64,000 nt of DNA from Azotobacter chroococcum (lineage in GTDB: Bacteria > Pseudomonadota > Gammaproteobacteria > Pseudomonadales > Pseudomonadaceae): positions 28,357 to 92,356 of the forward strand of contig NZ_SMMU01000016.1 in assembly GCF_004339665.1 (NCBI RefSeq). Direction: 5' to 3'. The notes under the pieces are model-generated. The model did not search any database. It had not been told where the DNA came from and saw nothing but the letters and a program-made list of their open reading frames with translations. Of this stretch, positions 33,741 through 44,903 are shown in pieces. Each line of letters starts with the position of its first letter. Position 1 is the first letter of the stretch. The translations under genes were made by a program, and so were the position numbers.

Positions 33741-33766
33741 GGATGAAACTCTATTTTCATCCCACA
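33741..33766 (-). repeat. Right inverted end of the insert
   Basis: Complement reads TGTGGGATGAA, then GTTTCATCC at the inner side, with a perfect internal dyad GGATGAAA/TTTCATCC. The outermost base is 33766. Confidence 0.75.
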
Positions 33767-33792
33767 ACAGCAGGGCCGGAACCCGGCCGCGT
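33767..33792 (-). other. attTn7-like junction and truncated glmS terminator
   Basis: These 26 bp separate the glmS stop codon from the insert end. They contain a GGCCGG-AAC-CCGGCC hairpin (33774-33788) that lacks a T-run. The glmS terminator normally lies here and is the site where Tn7-type elements insert, so its 3' half appears to have been displaced. Confidence 0.6.
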
Positions 33793-35628
<1,836 letters not shown>

Positions 35629-35639
35629 GGTGGTTCTCC

Positions 35640-36407
35640 TTAGGTGGGCACGGCGACGCAGACCAGCTCCACGCCGCGCGCCGCAATCTGTTCGCGCGCC
35701 TCGGGCGAGAGGCGCTCGTCGGTGATCAGGGTGTGCACGCTGCTCCAGGGCAGCTCCAGGTTGGGAATCCGCCGGCCGACCTTGTCGGACTCGACCATGA
35801 CCACGACTTCCCGGGCGACCTCGGCCATGACCCTGGACAGGCCGAGCAGTTCATTGAAGGAGGTGGTGCCGCGCGCCAGGTCGATGCCGTCGGCGCCGAT
35901 GAACAGCTGGTCGAAGTCGTAGGAACGCAGCACCTGCTCGGCGACCTGGCCCTGAAAGGATTCCGAATGCGGGTCCCAGGTGCCGCCGGTCATCAGCAGC
36001 ACCGGCTCGTTCTCCAGCTCGCGCAGGGCGTTGGCGACGTCGAGGGAATTGGTCATCACCACCAGCCCGCGCTTGTGGCCCAGCTCGGGAATCAGCGCCG
36101 CGGTGGTGCTGCCGCTGTCGACGACGATCCGCGCGTGCTCGCGAATCCGCGCCGCGGCGGCCCTGGCGATCGCCTGCTGGCAGGCGGACGGCGGGCGCAG
36201 GCCATCCTCGGCGTCCTGCGGCCGCGGCACCGCCCCGCCGTAGCGGCGCAGCAGCAGGCCGTTCTTCTCGAGGACGGCGAGGTCCTTGCGGATGGTGACT
36301 TCCGAGGTCTCGAAGCGCCGGGACAGTTCATCGACGCTGACCTCGCCCCGCTCGGCGAGCAGGGCGAGGATGGCGTGGCGGCGCTGTGGAGTGTTTCGTT
36401 TCGACAT
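35640..36407 (-). CDS. glmR: DeoR-family regulator between glmS and glmU
   Basis: 255-aa DeoR/GlpR-type regulator. The N-terminal HTH ([20 protein letters not shown], then [16 protein letters not shown]) is followed by the sugar-phosphate sensor domain, with [16 protein letters not shown] and [12 protein letters not shown] blocks. Its place directly upstream of glmS matches the P. aeruginosa GlmR, which controls amino-sugar synthesis. Unlike in Pseudomonas, glmU is not close: two accessory genes (36.8-43.5 kb) intervene. A palindrome just upstream of the start suggests autoregulation. Confidence 0.88.
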   Translation of the reverse strand: MSKRNTPQRRHAILALLAERGEVSVDELSRRFETSEVTIRKDLAVLEKNGLLLRRYGGAVPRPQDAEDGLRPPSACQQAIARAAAARIREHARIVVDSGSTTAALIPELGHKRGLVVMTNSLDVANALRELENEPVLLMTGGTWDPHSESFQGQVAEQVLRSYDFDQLFIGADGIDLARGTTSFNELLGLSRVMAEVAREVVVMVESDKVGRRIPNLELPWSSVHTLITDERLSPEAREQIAARGVELVCVAVPT

Positions 36408-36414
36408 CTAGAAG

Positions 36415-36427
36415 TTTCGATTCGAAA
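36415..36427. promoter_or_regulatory. Candidate GlmR operator
   Basis: TTTCGA-T-TCGAAA is a perfect 13-bp palindrome 7 nt upstream of the glmR start. Another TTTCG repeat lies just inside the coding region. DeoR proteins bind such short palindromes and half-sites. Confidence 0.55.
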
Positions 36428-36778
36428 TAACAAGTGATCGAATGAAAGCCTGCCAGCGCCTGCAGGTCAAGCGGAAACCGCTCGCCAGGCGGAAAACGGC
36501 GACGACGGGCATCCGCCGCCGCAAAGCCCGACAACGCCGCTTGGATGGGAATTCCCCAGACCTCTATGTTCATTCAGGAGAGTTGGGGCGACTAGGCTGA
36601 GCCGGATTCTCAAAAGGGCGTGCAGAGGCGGTCACGTGAAAGCTCAGGTGGATTCAGTCGACTGACGGCGAGTCTCCGTTCGCCTTGCGGACGGAGAAGG
36701 CAGACAGCACGAAGCAACGCGCCGCGACCGGGTCCTAGCGTATGGACACCGGTCGGTCCGACGCCTGAGGGGTGGACC
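36428..36778. other. Divergent intergenic region, glmR to large membrane protein
   Basis: About 350 bp with no recognised gene. It should hold the glmR promoter and that of the accessory gene. A TGAGGGG ribosome site at its right end precedes the ATG at 36779. It also contains the left junction of the accessory segment that separates glmR from glmU, but no repeat or tRNA marks it. Confidence 0.4.
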
Positions 36779-39700
36779 ATGGACGACAATAAAGATCCTG
36801 GCAGCAACTTAGGTCTCTGGCTTCCAGGCAGCGCAGTAATCATCAGCCTCGTGGCCTCGACCTTTGCACTCACGCGCGAGCCGTTCTTCGAGGCACGACC
36901 CACGGGTGTGCAATTTCAGATGGAACAGCAAATCGAAGCGCGCCTGTGGCAGGACCCTTTCGATGCGCTCGAGCGTCATCGCAAGAGGCGTAAAGACAGC
37001 AAAGATTCTGATAACGCATTCGCATGCACTACCGCGCTTTCCAGCAAACCAACTGAAACAAGGCTTTCGGAACATCCTGCCGTTATGGCCAAAGTGTCGT
37101 TGGCAACGAGCGTCGAGACAGCCCACGAACACTCCTCCATTAGGATCAAACTACCGTCGGCAACGACCGCTGAAACGACTTCCGAACCGCCTTCCATTAA
37201 GATCGAAGTACCGCCGGCAACATCCTCCGAAACCCCCTTAGAACATCCCATCATCAAGATCGAAGTGTTGCCGGCAACGATCGCCGAAAGAACTCTGGAA
37301 CTCCCCTCTCTCATGATAGCGTTAGTTGCAAGCGGCCCATATGCTGATGAAGTAGAGGCACGCCGGCGCATGCGCTATTCCATTCTGGCCGGCCTCAAGA
37401 ATGCTCGGATGGTACCGGAAGATGAGCAGCACATCCGCTGCCTATCTCTTTCAGATGGCTTGGCAAACCCGCAAACGAGCAACGCAAGTAGTCAAAAACT
37501 GAGGGAGGTAGAGATTCCCTATGAAACCTTCATTGCCAATCCGCTCGATCCTCCTACAGATCTCGACAACAATAAACGCCTGACTGCCCGGACAATGCTG
37601 TTCTGGGTAAAGGAGGAATATCTCGGTACAGAGCCACTGCAAAATCTTGATAATTTACGAATTATCTTGTCGAAAAAACTTGATGAGCTGTACGGTATCC
37701 AACCCAATAGCGATGAGCACTCTCCAAATAAGATGCTCAAGGTAATCGGACCTTCCACCTCGACAGTCCTGCACTATATGTATCGCGAGATGTACCGCAA
37801 GGAGGCCACTGGTACGCCAATAGGTCCAAATATCGAGTTTTACTCGCCCTTGGCCACGGCCGAAAACAAAATGCTGATACAAGGTCCCGACCAGTCCTCA
37901 TCTAACGAGGTAGAAACTCAGCAGGAACAGCAAGAAAAACCAGCAGGCAAGAACTCTATAAAGCTGCTGCGCACAGTCAGCGATGATGGCACCTTGTCGC
38001 GCCTGCTTCTGGATGAGCTTAAGCGTCGCCGGGTGGATCCGGCATATGGCTTGAAATGCAGCAAGGAGGCACCAGCCAAAGTCGAATCGCTCTGCAATAC
38101 GAGCGGTTGGGGACAACGCTCCAACCGCATTGCACTGGTTTCAGAATGGGACAGTTTCTATAGCCGCGCAATTACCAAGACGTTCAAGGAGAATATTGTT
38201 AAGCACGCTGGGGCCGGGGAAGGTTCATTTGCCGAGGCTAATATCAACAATTGGGTCTTGCAATTCAGCTATCTGCGCGGCCTGGACGGACTGTTGCCCG
38301 AGGAGTCCGCAAGTGACAGGAAATTCAACGACAACAAGAAGAACAATCAACGCGATAGCAATCCGCTCGATATCGGCTCGCTTGAGAAGTCTGACGGCAA
38401 CTCTCAACTCGATTACCTGCGCCGTCTCGCCGATCATATCACCTATCAAGATGAAACCTATCGCCAGAATGGCGAGAGCGGTATCGGTGCCATCGGGGTA
38501 CTGGGCACCGATGCCTATGACAAGTTGCTTGTTTTGCAAGCCCTCAAGAGCCGGATGCCGAACAAGGTGTTCTTCTCCACCGATCTTGACGCTCGCATGC
38601 TGCAGCGTGGCCAGGCAGAGACCGTGCGCAATCTAGTATTGGCCTCGCCCTACGGGCTCACGTTAACGCGCACCCTGCAACAGGATGTGCCACCATTTCG
38701 CGACAGTTCGCAGAGCGCCGTATTCGTCGCCGTGCTGGCTGCACAGGCTCCGCACAGCTTCGATGAAAAACTGGCGAAGTTCGACTACTCAGATTCGGGG
38801 TTGCTCTCACCCGGCATCTATGAGGTCGGCCTCCACGGCTTTATCCCACTGGCGAGTTCGCGCGCCGATGTTTGCCAGGCATCGGCCAGCGTGCGCTCAC
38901 GAGCCACCGGCGACAAGGACGAGAGTACCACTCTAGACATTATGAAGTTGCCTTGCCTGCAGGATCAGCCTCTACCACCGTATCCCGAATTATCCGGGGC
39001 TGCACGCGATGCTCTCGATAGGTACCTGTCGATATGGTGGGGCAAGCCTTTATCGTTCATCTTGCTGGTGCTGGCAATCTTCCTCGGCTGGTGGTGGATA
39101 GAGAAGGAGAAGGAAGAGCATCCTCTGAGCACGGTCGACACACTGCCTGGCTGGGTACGCAACCTACCGCTGACTCTCTACGTTACCGCCTCGCTGTCCG
39201 CATTGTCAGCCATTTGGCTGTGGCGCGTTGAGTTCATGTGGGCGACCTTCTTGCTGATCCTACTTGGCATCATTTGCTCGAAATTAAATCGCCGCCGGCT
39301 GCGCTCCATGTCGCAGACCAATGGCGCGCTATTGTTCGACGCGCCGGCCTACTACATCGTGGTGCCCATCGTAGTGTTCCTCCTGGCAATACTGTGGGCA
39401 TACCAGCAACGCCGCAGCCTAACGGAGGACGGTCTGGGCGAGCCGATGTTCCTGTTCGAGGGAATCAGTGCTTGGCCAACCCTGGGACTGCGCTTTATTG
39501 CCGTGCTCATATCGATTTCGGCAATAGCCTGGGGCTGGCGTAACTTGCGAATCAACCGAGAGGAGATCGAGCATTCCTACTACTTGTGGAATTGCCAACC
39601 GAGTTTATGGAAACACCTTCCGCGCTTCGTTCATAACGGCAAAAGGAAATCCCTTCGGAAATGGTTAGTAGAATTGGGCGATTGCCTGTCCCAAATTTTC

Positions 39701-40585
39701 TTTCCGCTCTCATCCAGCAGCCTTGCCAAGAGCGAAGCGAGAGCGACTAATGCGCCAGGCCAATCCGACAGTGGCGACAAACGCCCAGTCATTTACTTTG
39801 AAAGCTTCTGGGAAGCACATTGCATATGCGGTGCATTTGGCGCCCGCCTGCTACGCGCAATACTCGCTACTTGGATTTTTGTCGTGGCAACCAGCGCGCT
39901 CTATGTGCTGTGGCCCATAGAGGGGATCCCCATGCGTGGGGAGCCACAGTTATGGAAGCTGCAGCTTCTGAAGCTGAGCTGGATGGTACCAACCTTCGTC
40001 TTCTATCTGCTGGTGTTCTGGGTGGTGGACGCCAATCGTTTGCTGGTGCGATTCATCCACCAGTTGAGCAGCCACCACGCGCTCTGGCCCCAAAAGCTGC
40101 AGATGGAGCACGAGAAAATCTTTGGTATTCGCGAGCATCCCTGCATCGACGACTGGGTGGACATGATGCTGATCGCCAGACGCACCGCGGCCGTCAGTCG
40201 TCTCATCTATGCACCGACGGTGGTCCTGCTGATTCTGATCATGTCGCGCAGCAGTGTATTCGACAATTGGCCGACGCCACCGAGCATGATCATTTCATTC
40301 ATGCTGACTGCACTAGTGTTATTTATCTCTGCACTGTCGTTACGGCGTGCTGCAGAGAAAGCGCGTGGCACGGCGCTACAGCGCATTGATGAATATCTGC
40401 TGAAAACGCCCGACAGCGAAAAGTACTATACGAAATTCCATTTGATTCGCGAGCGAATCGCGGCACTCAATACGGGCGCTTTCTCGCGTTATTCCGAGGA
40501 GCCACTGGTGCGGGCTCTGCTGTTGTCACTGGCGGGCATCGGCGGCTCGGCGATAGTCGAGGTGCTGAACTACTCGAAGTTCTGA
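36779..40585 (+). CDS. Large membrane protein with binding-protein-like domain, unknown function
   Basis: 1268-aa protein in DNA of visibly lower GC than its neighbours. The start has TGAGGGG upstream; the open frame further 5' is not convincing. One N-terminal membrane helix (about 12-31) is followed by a ~720-residue extra-membrane part. That part has four 19-residue repeats (about 100-176), a block SGPYADEVEARRRMRYSIL, then two Rossmann-like blocks, RIALVSEWDSFYSRAI (about 450) and GAIGVLGTDAYDKLLVLQAL with KVFFSTDLDARML (about 570-607). These resemble a type-1 periplasmic-binding fold. About ten membrane helices follow (from about 755) with cytoplasmic loops. Similar uncharacterised proteins with the FxTDLDARxL block exist in many bacteria. 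Membrane sensing is a guess. Confidence 0.7.
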   Translation: MDDNKDPGSNLGLWLPGSAVIISLVASTFALTREPFFEARPTGVQFQMEQQIEARLWQDPFDALERHRKRRKDSKDSDNAFACTTALSSKPTETRLSEHPAVMAKVSLATSVETAHEHSSIRIKLPSATTAETTSEPPSIKIEVPPATSSETPLEHPIIKIEVLPATIAERTLELPSLMIALVASGPYADEVEARRRMRYSILAGLKNARMVPEDEQHIRCLSLSDGLANPQTSNASSQKLREVEIPYETFIANPLDPPTDLDNNKRLTARTMLFWVKEEYLGTEPLQNLDNLRIILSKKLDELYGIQPNSDEHSPNKMLKVIGPSTSTVLHYMYREMYRKEATGTPIGPNIEFYSPLATAENKMLIQGPDQSSSNEVETQQEQQEKPAGKNSIKLLRTVSDDGTLSRLLLDELKRRRVDPAYGLKCSKEAPAKVESLCNTSGWGQRSNRIALVSEWDSFYSRAITKTFKENIVKHAGAGEGSFAEANINNWVLQFSYLRGLDGLLPEESASDRKFNDNKKNNQRDSNPLDIGSLEKSDGNSQLDYLRRLADHITYQDETYRQNGESGIGAIGVLGTDAYDKLLVLQALKSRMPNKVFFSTDLDARMLQRGQAETVRNLVLASPYGLTLTRTLQQDVPPFRDSSQSAVFVAVLAAQAPHSFDEKLAKFDYSDSGLLSPGIYEVGLHGFIPLASSRADVCQASASVRSRATGDKDESTTLDIMKLPCLQDQPLPPYPELSGAARDALDRYLSIWWGKPLSFILLVLAIFLGWWWIEKEKEEHPLSTVDTLPGWVRNLPLTLYVTASLSALSAIWLWRVEFMWATFLLILLGIICSKLNRRRLRSMSQTNGALLFDAPAYYIVVPIVVFLLAILWAYQQRRSLTEDGLGEPMFLFEGISAWPTLGLRFIAVLISISAIAWGWRNLRINREEIEHSYYLWNCQPSLWKHLPRFVHNGKRKSLRKWLVELGDCLSQIFFPLSSSSLAKSEARATNAPGQSDSGDKRPVIYFESFWEAHCICGAFGARLLRAILATWIFVVATSALYVLWPIEGIPMRGEPQLWKLQLLKLSWMVPTFVFYLLVFWVVDANRLLVRFIHQLSSHHALWPQKLQMEHEKIFGIREHPCIDDWVDMMLIARRTAAVSRLIYAPTVVLLILIMSRSSVFDNWPTPPSMIISFMLTALVLFISALSLRRAAEKARGTALQRIDEYLLKTPDSEKYYTKFHLIRERIAALNTGAFSRYSEEPLVRALLLSLAGIGGSAIVEVLNYSKF
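37079..37306 (+). repeat. Four tandem 57-bp degenerate repeats inside the coding region
   Basis: Units start at 37079, 37136, 37193 and 37250, each encoding 19 residues of the form xIxIxxPxATxxETxxExP. The centre of each unit keeps GGCAACG or a close variant. They form a flexible Ser/Thr/Glu/Pro-rich linker after the first membrane helix. Confidence 0.75.
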
Positions 40586-40626
40586 CCGGTGAGCCACCGG
40601 CCCATCCATGACCACGAGTGCGACAA

Positions 40627-40655
40627 GGGCGGCCTGCCGGCAAGGCAGGCCGCCC
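40627..40655. terminator. Bidirectional terminator hairpin
   Basis: GGGCGGCCTGCC and GGCAGGCCGCCC, perfect 12-bp arms with a GGCAA loop, between the convergent membrane-protein and helicase genes. The following CTCTCCTC is pyrimidine-rich. Confidence 0.75.
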
Positions 40656-40660
40656 TCTCC

Positions 40661-43525
40661 TCACAGCAGGCCGAAATCCAGCGGATCGTGCTTGCTGTCG
40701 TCCTTCAGCACGAAGCGCAGCGACTCGCCCACTATCATGTAGGCGTTGCCGGCAAGGATCTGCCGGGCGGCCAGCACCTCGTACAGCGGCAGCCAGCGGC
40801 CCTGGCCGTCGCCGTCGGGCACGCGCAGTTTCAGCTCCGGGCTGGGCAGGTAGTGGCCGTTGCGCACGCGCTGCCAGAGCTTGCGCGCCGGGCGGTAGCT
40901 GCTGTCGATTTCGGCGCGGGCGAGGACCTGGTTGAAGTAGGTGCGCTTCTTGCGCTCGGGGCGCAGCACGCCGGCCGGGAAATGCTCGATGTTGCGCATC
41001 AGGAAGTCGGCGTAGAAGGCGTAGCGCCGGCCGAGCGGGTATTCGTGGCTGTGGGTCAGCTGCGAGCCGAGCGTCTTGAGGCCGGCGAGCATCAGCTGCA
41101 GCGGCAGGTATTCGCCCTGTTGCGGATCGAGGCGGATCAGCCGCCCTTCCACCTCCAGGTCCAGCGGGGTCGCCAGGCGCTCGTAGAGTTCGCCGAAGGG
41201 GCCGGCGGCGTACTCCTCGTCCTCGACGGCGCGCTCGAGGGCATAGGACAGCGCGCTGTGGCCGAACAGGTCGCGCTGCTCGGGATCGGCGCCGCGTTCG
41301 AGCAGCGCCTCGGCCAGCGGCAGGTTGCCGGCCAGGGTGGCGAGCATCAGCGGGGTGGCGTCCATCGGCGTGCGGTGGTCGACGCCATACTGGTCGCACT
41401 GGACGAGGATGTCCTTGAAGTTCTTCTTGCGGTAGGCGCCGAGCTGGCGCTCGACGAGGCTGTCGCGGGTGCGCCAGATGGCGCCCTGGCGAGCGTTGGC
41501 GATCAGCTGCACGGCGGGGTTCCAGTGCAGCGTATCGGCCAGGTGCTCGATGTGCCGCTCCTGCTGGTGCCAGAGGGCGAAGTCGAACAGCTGCTGGCGC
41601 ACCTTGTTGGAGATTTCCTTGGGATCGCGGGCGCGCTCGATCATCGGCCCGGCGGTTTCCCAGTTCCACACCGGCCAGGGCACCTGGCGGGTCTTGAGGA
41701 TGTCGCGGCGGATCGCCTCGGCCTGTTCCTGCTTGCCCTGCTGCTCCAGGCGGTGCGCCTCGCGCTCCCAGTCCTCGCGGCTGGACTGGCCGGCAGCGAT
41801 CTCCAGCTTCGCCTCGCCGCCCTGCACGCCCAGCAGTTGCAGCTGCGGATGGCCGTGGTCGCTCTCGATCAGGTAGAGCCGCTCCACCGCGCGGGTCAGC
41901 GCGACGTACAGGGCGTTGACGTAGAACTTCCAGACCTCCAGCGACTTGTCCTGCTTGTCGCGGGCGCGGCGGTAGTCCAGCTCGTCCTTCGCCAGGTCGG
42001 CGGCGCTGACGCCCTCGCAGATTTCCGCATAGGCCTGGCGCTGGTCGGAGACGAAGCGGTAGAGCACGATGTTGGGGTATTCGAGGCCCTTGGCCTCGTG
42101 CACCGAGAACACCAGGGGCGTGCGGAAGTGCTTCTTCGCCTCGGCCTTGTCCTCGTCGCGCAGCACCAGCACGGCGAACCGGGTGGAGGCCCGGGTTCGG
42201 GCGTCCAGGTCGCGCTTGACCGCGTCCTTGTCGGCCAGCAGGCGCACCTCGCCCGGCTCGCCGGAGGCGGATTCGACCAGGTGGTTGCTCTCGCGGTCGA
42301 TGGAGCCGAAGCGCGCATGCTTGATCTTCAGGAGGTCGTTGGCCACCCGGGTGACTTCGCGGGCGTTGCGGTAGTTGATCCGCAGCACCGAGAGGGTCTG
42401 CCGCTCTGCCAGCCCCGGATCGCGCCAGAACAGGCCCTTGACCGCGCTCCAGGAAAAGAAGTTGGGGTGGACGATCTGGTTGGAGTCGCCGCAGAGCAGG
42501 AACTGGCCGGGCTTTCTGAGGGTTTTCAGCACCAGCGCCAGCTGGGCGTTGGTCAGATCCTGCACCTCGTCGACGACCACGAAGTCGTAGGCCGGCTCGG
42601 CCAGCGCCTGCCATTGCTGGGCGATCAGGTTGCTGTCGTACAGGCCGCTTTCCTCAAGCCAGGCCTGGTAGCGGCGGAACAGCTGGTGGACGGCGCTGCG
42701 CTGCTCGGCCGGGAAGATCGACTGGCGGGCGCCGAGGGCCAGGTAGGCGGCCTCGTCGAGCACGCCCTCCGGCTGGCTGCCGATCACCCCGCGGAACTCC
42801 TCGAAGCATTGGTGGGCGTCGGTGAAGCGGTACTGCTGGCGGTGCCGCTCGAACCAGGCCTTGAAGGCCTGGAAGTTCACCTCGCGGCCGTCCGGCACCT
42901 TCAGGGTTTCGAGGAATTCGCGGTAGGCGAGGAACTGCGGCTCCTGGGCGTCGTTGCGGTAGCCGTTGGCGAAGTACAGCTCGCGGGCGTTGCGCGCCAG
43001 CCAGGGCGACTGGGTGACGTAGAGCAGCTCGCCCTCCGCCTGGCGCAGCTTTTCCAGGGTCAGGGCGGTCTTGCCGGAACCGGCCGAGCCGACCAGGATC
43101 GCCGGCGGCGGCAGGCGGTAGATGGCCTCCTGGGCGTCGTCGAAGGAGATCACCTTGTCCAGCAGGTGGAATTCCCCGCGCCCCGGATGCAGGTAGCGCA
43201 CCGGCGTGGCGGCGGCCTCGACCTGCGCCGCGCCGGCGTCCTCGATCAGCGCCTCGTCGATCCGCGCGCCGCGCAGGAAGCGGGACTTCTCGTAGGCGTG
43301 GTTGGGAATGACCTCCAGGGCCAGGCAGACGGTCTCGTCCCGGTAGCGGACGAAGCTCAGCAGCAGCCGGCTGGCCTGGTCGAGCTTGATGCGGAAATAA
43401 GGCGTCGGCGCCAGTTTCTTCAGGTCGACGCTGCGCCAGTCGTCGCGCTCGATGGCGGCCACGGCCTTCTTCAGGGCAGTTTTCAGCCGGCCGGGTTCGA
43501 GCCCGGCGTAGGTCAGTACGCGCAT
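40661..43525 (-). CDS. RelE-like/SF1 (UvrD-type) helicase/ankyrin fusion
   Basis: 954-aa protein. Residues 1-95 look like a RelE/ParE toxin fold (YFRIKLDQASRLLLSFVRY, LALEVIPNHAYEKSRFLRG). A UvrD/Rep helicase follows: Walker A GSAGSGKTAL (about 143), DEVQDLT (motif II, about 317), CGDSNQIVHPN, SVLRINYRNAREV (motif IV), VHEAKGLEYPNIV (motif V) and YVALTRAVERLYLIE (motif VI). An ankyrin-like segment (DATPLMLATLAGN, GADPEQRDLFGHSALSYAL) lies near 700. The start has AAGGA 10 nt upstream, and glmU ends 13 nt before it, so it may be read from the glmU transcript. RelE-helicase fusions occur in genomic islands and may act on stalled ribosomes, RNA or DNA; the role here is unknown. Confidence 0.82.
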   Translation of the reverse strand: MRVLTYAGLEPGRLKTALKKAVAAIERDDWRSVDLKKLAPTPYFRIKLDQASRLLLSFVRYRDETVCLALEVIPNHAYEKSRFLRGARIDEALIEDAGAAQVEAAATPVRYLHPGRGEFHLLDKVISFDDAQEAIYRLPPPAILVGSAGSGKTALTLEKLRQAEGELLYVTQSPWLARNARELYFANGYRNDAQEPQFLAYREFLETLKVPDGREVNFQAFKAWFERHRQQYRFTDAHQCFEEFRGVIGSQPEGVLDEAAYLALGARQSIFPAEQRSAVHQLFRRYQAWLEESGLYDSNLIAQQWQALAEPAYDFVVVDEVQDLTNAQLALVLKTLRKPGQFLLCGDSNQIVHPNFFSWSAVKGLFWRDPGLAERQTLSVLRINYRNAREVTRVANDLLKIKHARFGSIDRESNHLVESASGEPGEVRLLADKDAVKRDLDARTRASTRFAVLVLRDEDKAEAKKHFRTPLVFSVHEAKGLEYPNIVLYRFVSDQRQAYAEICEGVSAADLAKDELDYRRARDKQDKSLEVWKFYVNALYVALTRAVERLYLIESDHGHPQLQLLGVQGGEAKLEIAAGQSSREDWEREAHRLEQQGKQEQAEAIRRDILKTRQVPWPVWNWETAGPMIERARDPKEISNKVRQQLFDFALWHQQERHIEHLADTLHWNPAVQLIANARQGAIWRTRDSLVERQLGAYRKKNFKDILVQCDQYGVDHRTPMDATPLMLATLAGNLPLAEALLERGADPEQRDLFGHSALSYALERAVEDEEYAAGPFGELYERLATPLDLEVEGRLIRLDPQQGEYLPLQLMLAGLKTLGSQLTHSHEYPLGRRYAFYADFLMRNIEHFPAGVLRPERKKRTYFNQVLARAEIDSSYRPARKLWQRVRNGHYLPSPELKLRVPDGDGQGRWLPLYEVLAARQILAGNAYMIVGESLRFVLKDDSKHDPLDFGLL

Positions 43526-43538
43526 GCGCGAAAATCCT

Positions 43539-44903
43539 TCATTTCTTCTGCTTGGTCGGCCGCTGCCAGCCTTCGATGTTGCGCTGGCGGCCGCGGCCGA
43601 GGGCCAGGCTGTCGGCCGGCACGTCCTCGGTGATCACCGAGCCGGCGCCGGTGGTGGCGCGGTCGCCGAGGGTGACCGGGGCGACCAGCGCGCTGTTCGA
43701 GCCGATGAACACGTCCTCGCCCATCACCGTCCTGAACTTGTTGGCACCGTCGTAGTTGCAGGTGATGGTGCCGGCGCCGATATTGGTCCGCGCGCCGATC
43801 TCGGCATCGCCCAGGTAGGACAGGTGCCCGGCCTTGGCGCCCTCGCCCAGCACCGCGTTCTTCAGCTCGACGAAGTTGCCGACGTGGGCCTTGGCTTTCA
43901 GCACCGCGCCCAGCCGCAGGCGGGCGAAGGGCCCGCAGTCGGCGCCCTCGCCCAGCTCGGCGCCCTCCAGGTGGCTGTTGGCCCTGACCTGGGCGCCACG
44001 GCGCAGGGTGCTGTCCCTGATCACGCAGTTCGGGCCGATCTCCACGCCATCTTCGATCATCACGCGGCCTTCGAGAATCACGTTGACGTCGATCAGCACG
44101 TCGCGGCCGACGCTGACCTCGCCGCGCACATCGAAACGCGCCGGGTCGCGCAGGGTCACGCCCTGGGCCATCAGCCGGCGCGCGGTGCGCAGCTGGTAGT
44201 GGCGCTCCAGCTGGGCGAGCTGGATACGGTCGTTGGCGCCCTGCACTTCCATGGCGTCCAGCGGCTGCTCGGTGGCGACCGTCAGGCCGTCGGCCACCGC
44301 CATGGCGATCACGTCGGTGAGGTAGAACTCGCCCTGGGCGTTGTCGTTGGACAGCCGTCCCAGCCAGTCGGCCAGGCGCGCGCCGGGCACCGCGAGGATG
44401 CCGGTGTTGCCTTCGCAGATGGCGCGCTGCTCGGGGCTGGCGTCCTTGTGCTCGACGATGGCGACGACCTTGCCTGCCGCATCGCGGACGATCCGCCCGT
44501 AGCCGGTGGGGTCGACCAGGTCCACGGTGAGCAGGGCCAGGCGGTCGGGGCCGACCTGCGCCAGCAGGCGCTGCAGGGTGTCCGCCTCGATCAGCGGCAC
44601 GTCGCCGTAGAGGATCAGCACCCGCTCGGCCGACAGCGCCGGCAGCGCCTGGGCCACGGCGTGCCCGGTGCCCAGTTGCTCGGCCTGCAGGACGAAGTTC
44701 AGATCGTCCGCCGCCAGTCGCTCGCGCACCAGTTCGGCACCGTGCCCGATCACCACGTGGATGCCCTGCGGCGCCAGCTGGCGGGCCGTGGCGACGACGT
44801 GGCCGAGCATCGAGTTGCCGGCGACCGGGTGCAGGACTTTCGGCAGGGCGGAACGCATGCGCGTGCCCTGGCCGGCGGCGAGGATGACGATATCGAGGGA
44901 CAT
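43539..44903 (-). CDS. glmU: Bifunctional GlcNAc-1-P uridylyltransferase / GlcN-1-P acetyltransferase
   Basis: 454-aa enzyme for the last two steps to UDP-GlcNAc. The N-terminal pyrophosphorylase has the [19 protein letters not shown] signature. The C-terminal left-handed beta-helix has hexapeptide repeats and the block [19 protein letters not shown], ending RQRNIEGW. Length is normal. In Pseudomonas this gene is beside the atp operon; here its upstream neighbour is the srf-type cluster on the same strand, 169 bp away. Confidence 0.97.
   Translation of the reverse strand: MSLDIVILAAGQGTRMRSALPKVLHPVAGNSMLGHVVATARQLAPQGIHVVIGHGAELVRERLAADDLNFVLQAEQLGTGHAVAQALPALSAERVLILYGDVPLIEADTLQRLLAQVGPDRLALLTVDLVDPTGYGRIVRDAAGKVVAIVEHKDASPEQRAICEGNTGILAVPGARLADWLGRLSNDNAQGEFYLTDVIAMAVADGLTVATEQPLDAMEVQGANDRIQLAQLERHYQLRTARRLMAQGVTLRDPARFDVRGEVSVGRDVLIDVNVILEGRVMIEDGVEIGPNCVIRDSTLRRGAQVRANSHLEGAELGEGADCGPFARLRLGAVLKAKAHVGNFVELKNAVLGEGAKAGHLSYLGDAEIGARTNIGAGTITCNYDGANKFRTVMGEDVFIGSNSALVAPVTLGDRATTGAGSVITEDVPADSLALGRGRQRNIEGWQRPTKQKK

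Larger units (their letters stand above)
32113..33766. mobile_element. Putative transposon-like insert with inverted ends next to glmS
   Basis: The 1.65-kb AT-richer segment is bounded by 26-bp imperfect inverted repeats (23/26 identical), both starting TGTGGGATGAA and ending GTTTCATCC. The right end stops 26 bp from the glmS stop codon, where Tn7-family elements insert (about 25 bp downstream). No transposase is inside. The flanking 5-mers (GCCAG and, on the other side, ACAGC) do not match, so no clean target duplication remains. It could be a deletion derivative or non-autonomous relic of a Tn7-like element, or ends of another TGT-starting family. Confidence 0.55.

Noticed and set aside
37079..37306. 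Regularly spaced repeats suggesting a CRISPR array
   Set aside because: The 57-bp units are contiguous with no spacers, keep the reading frame and lie inside a long coding sequence.
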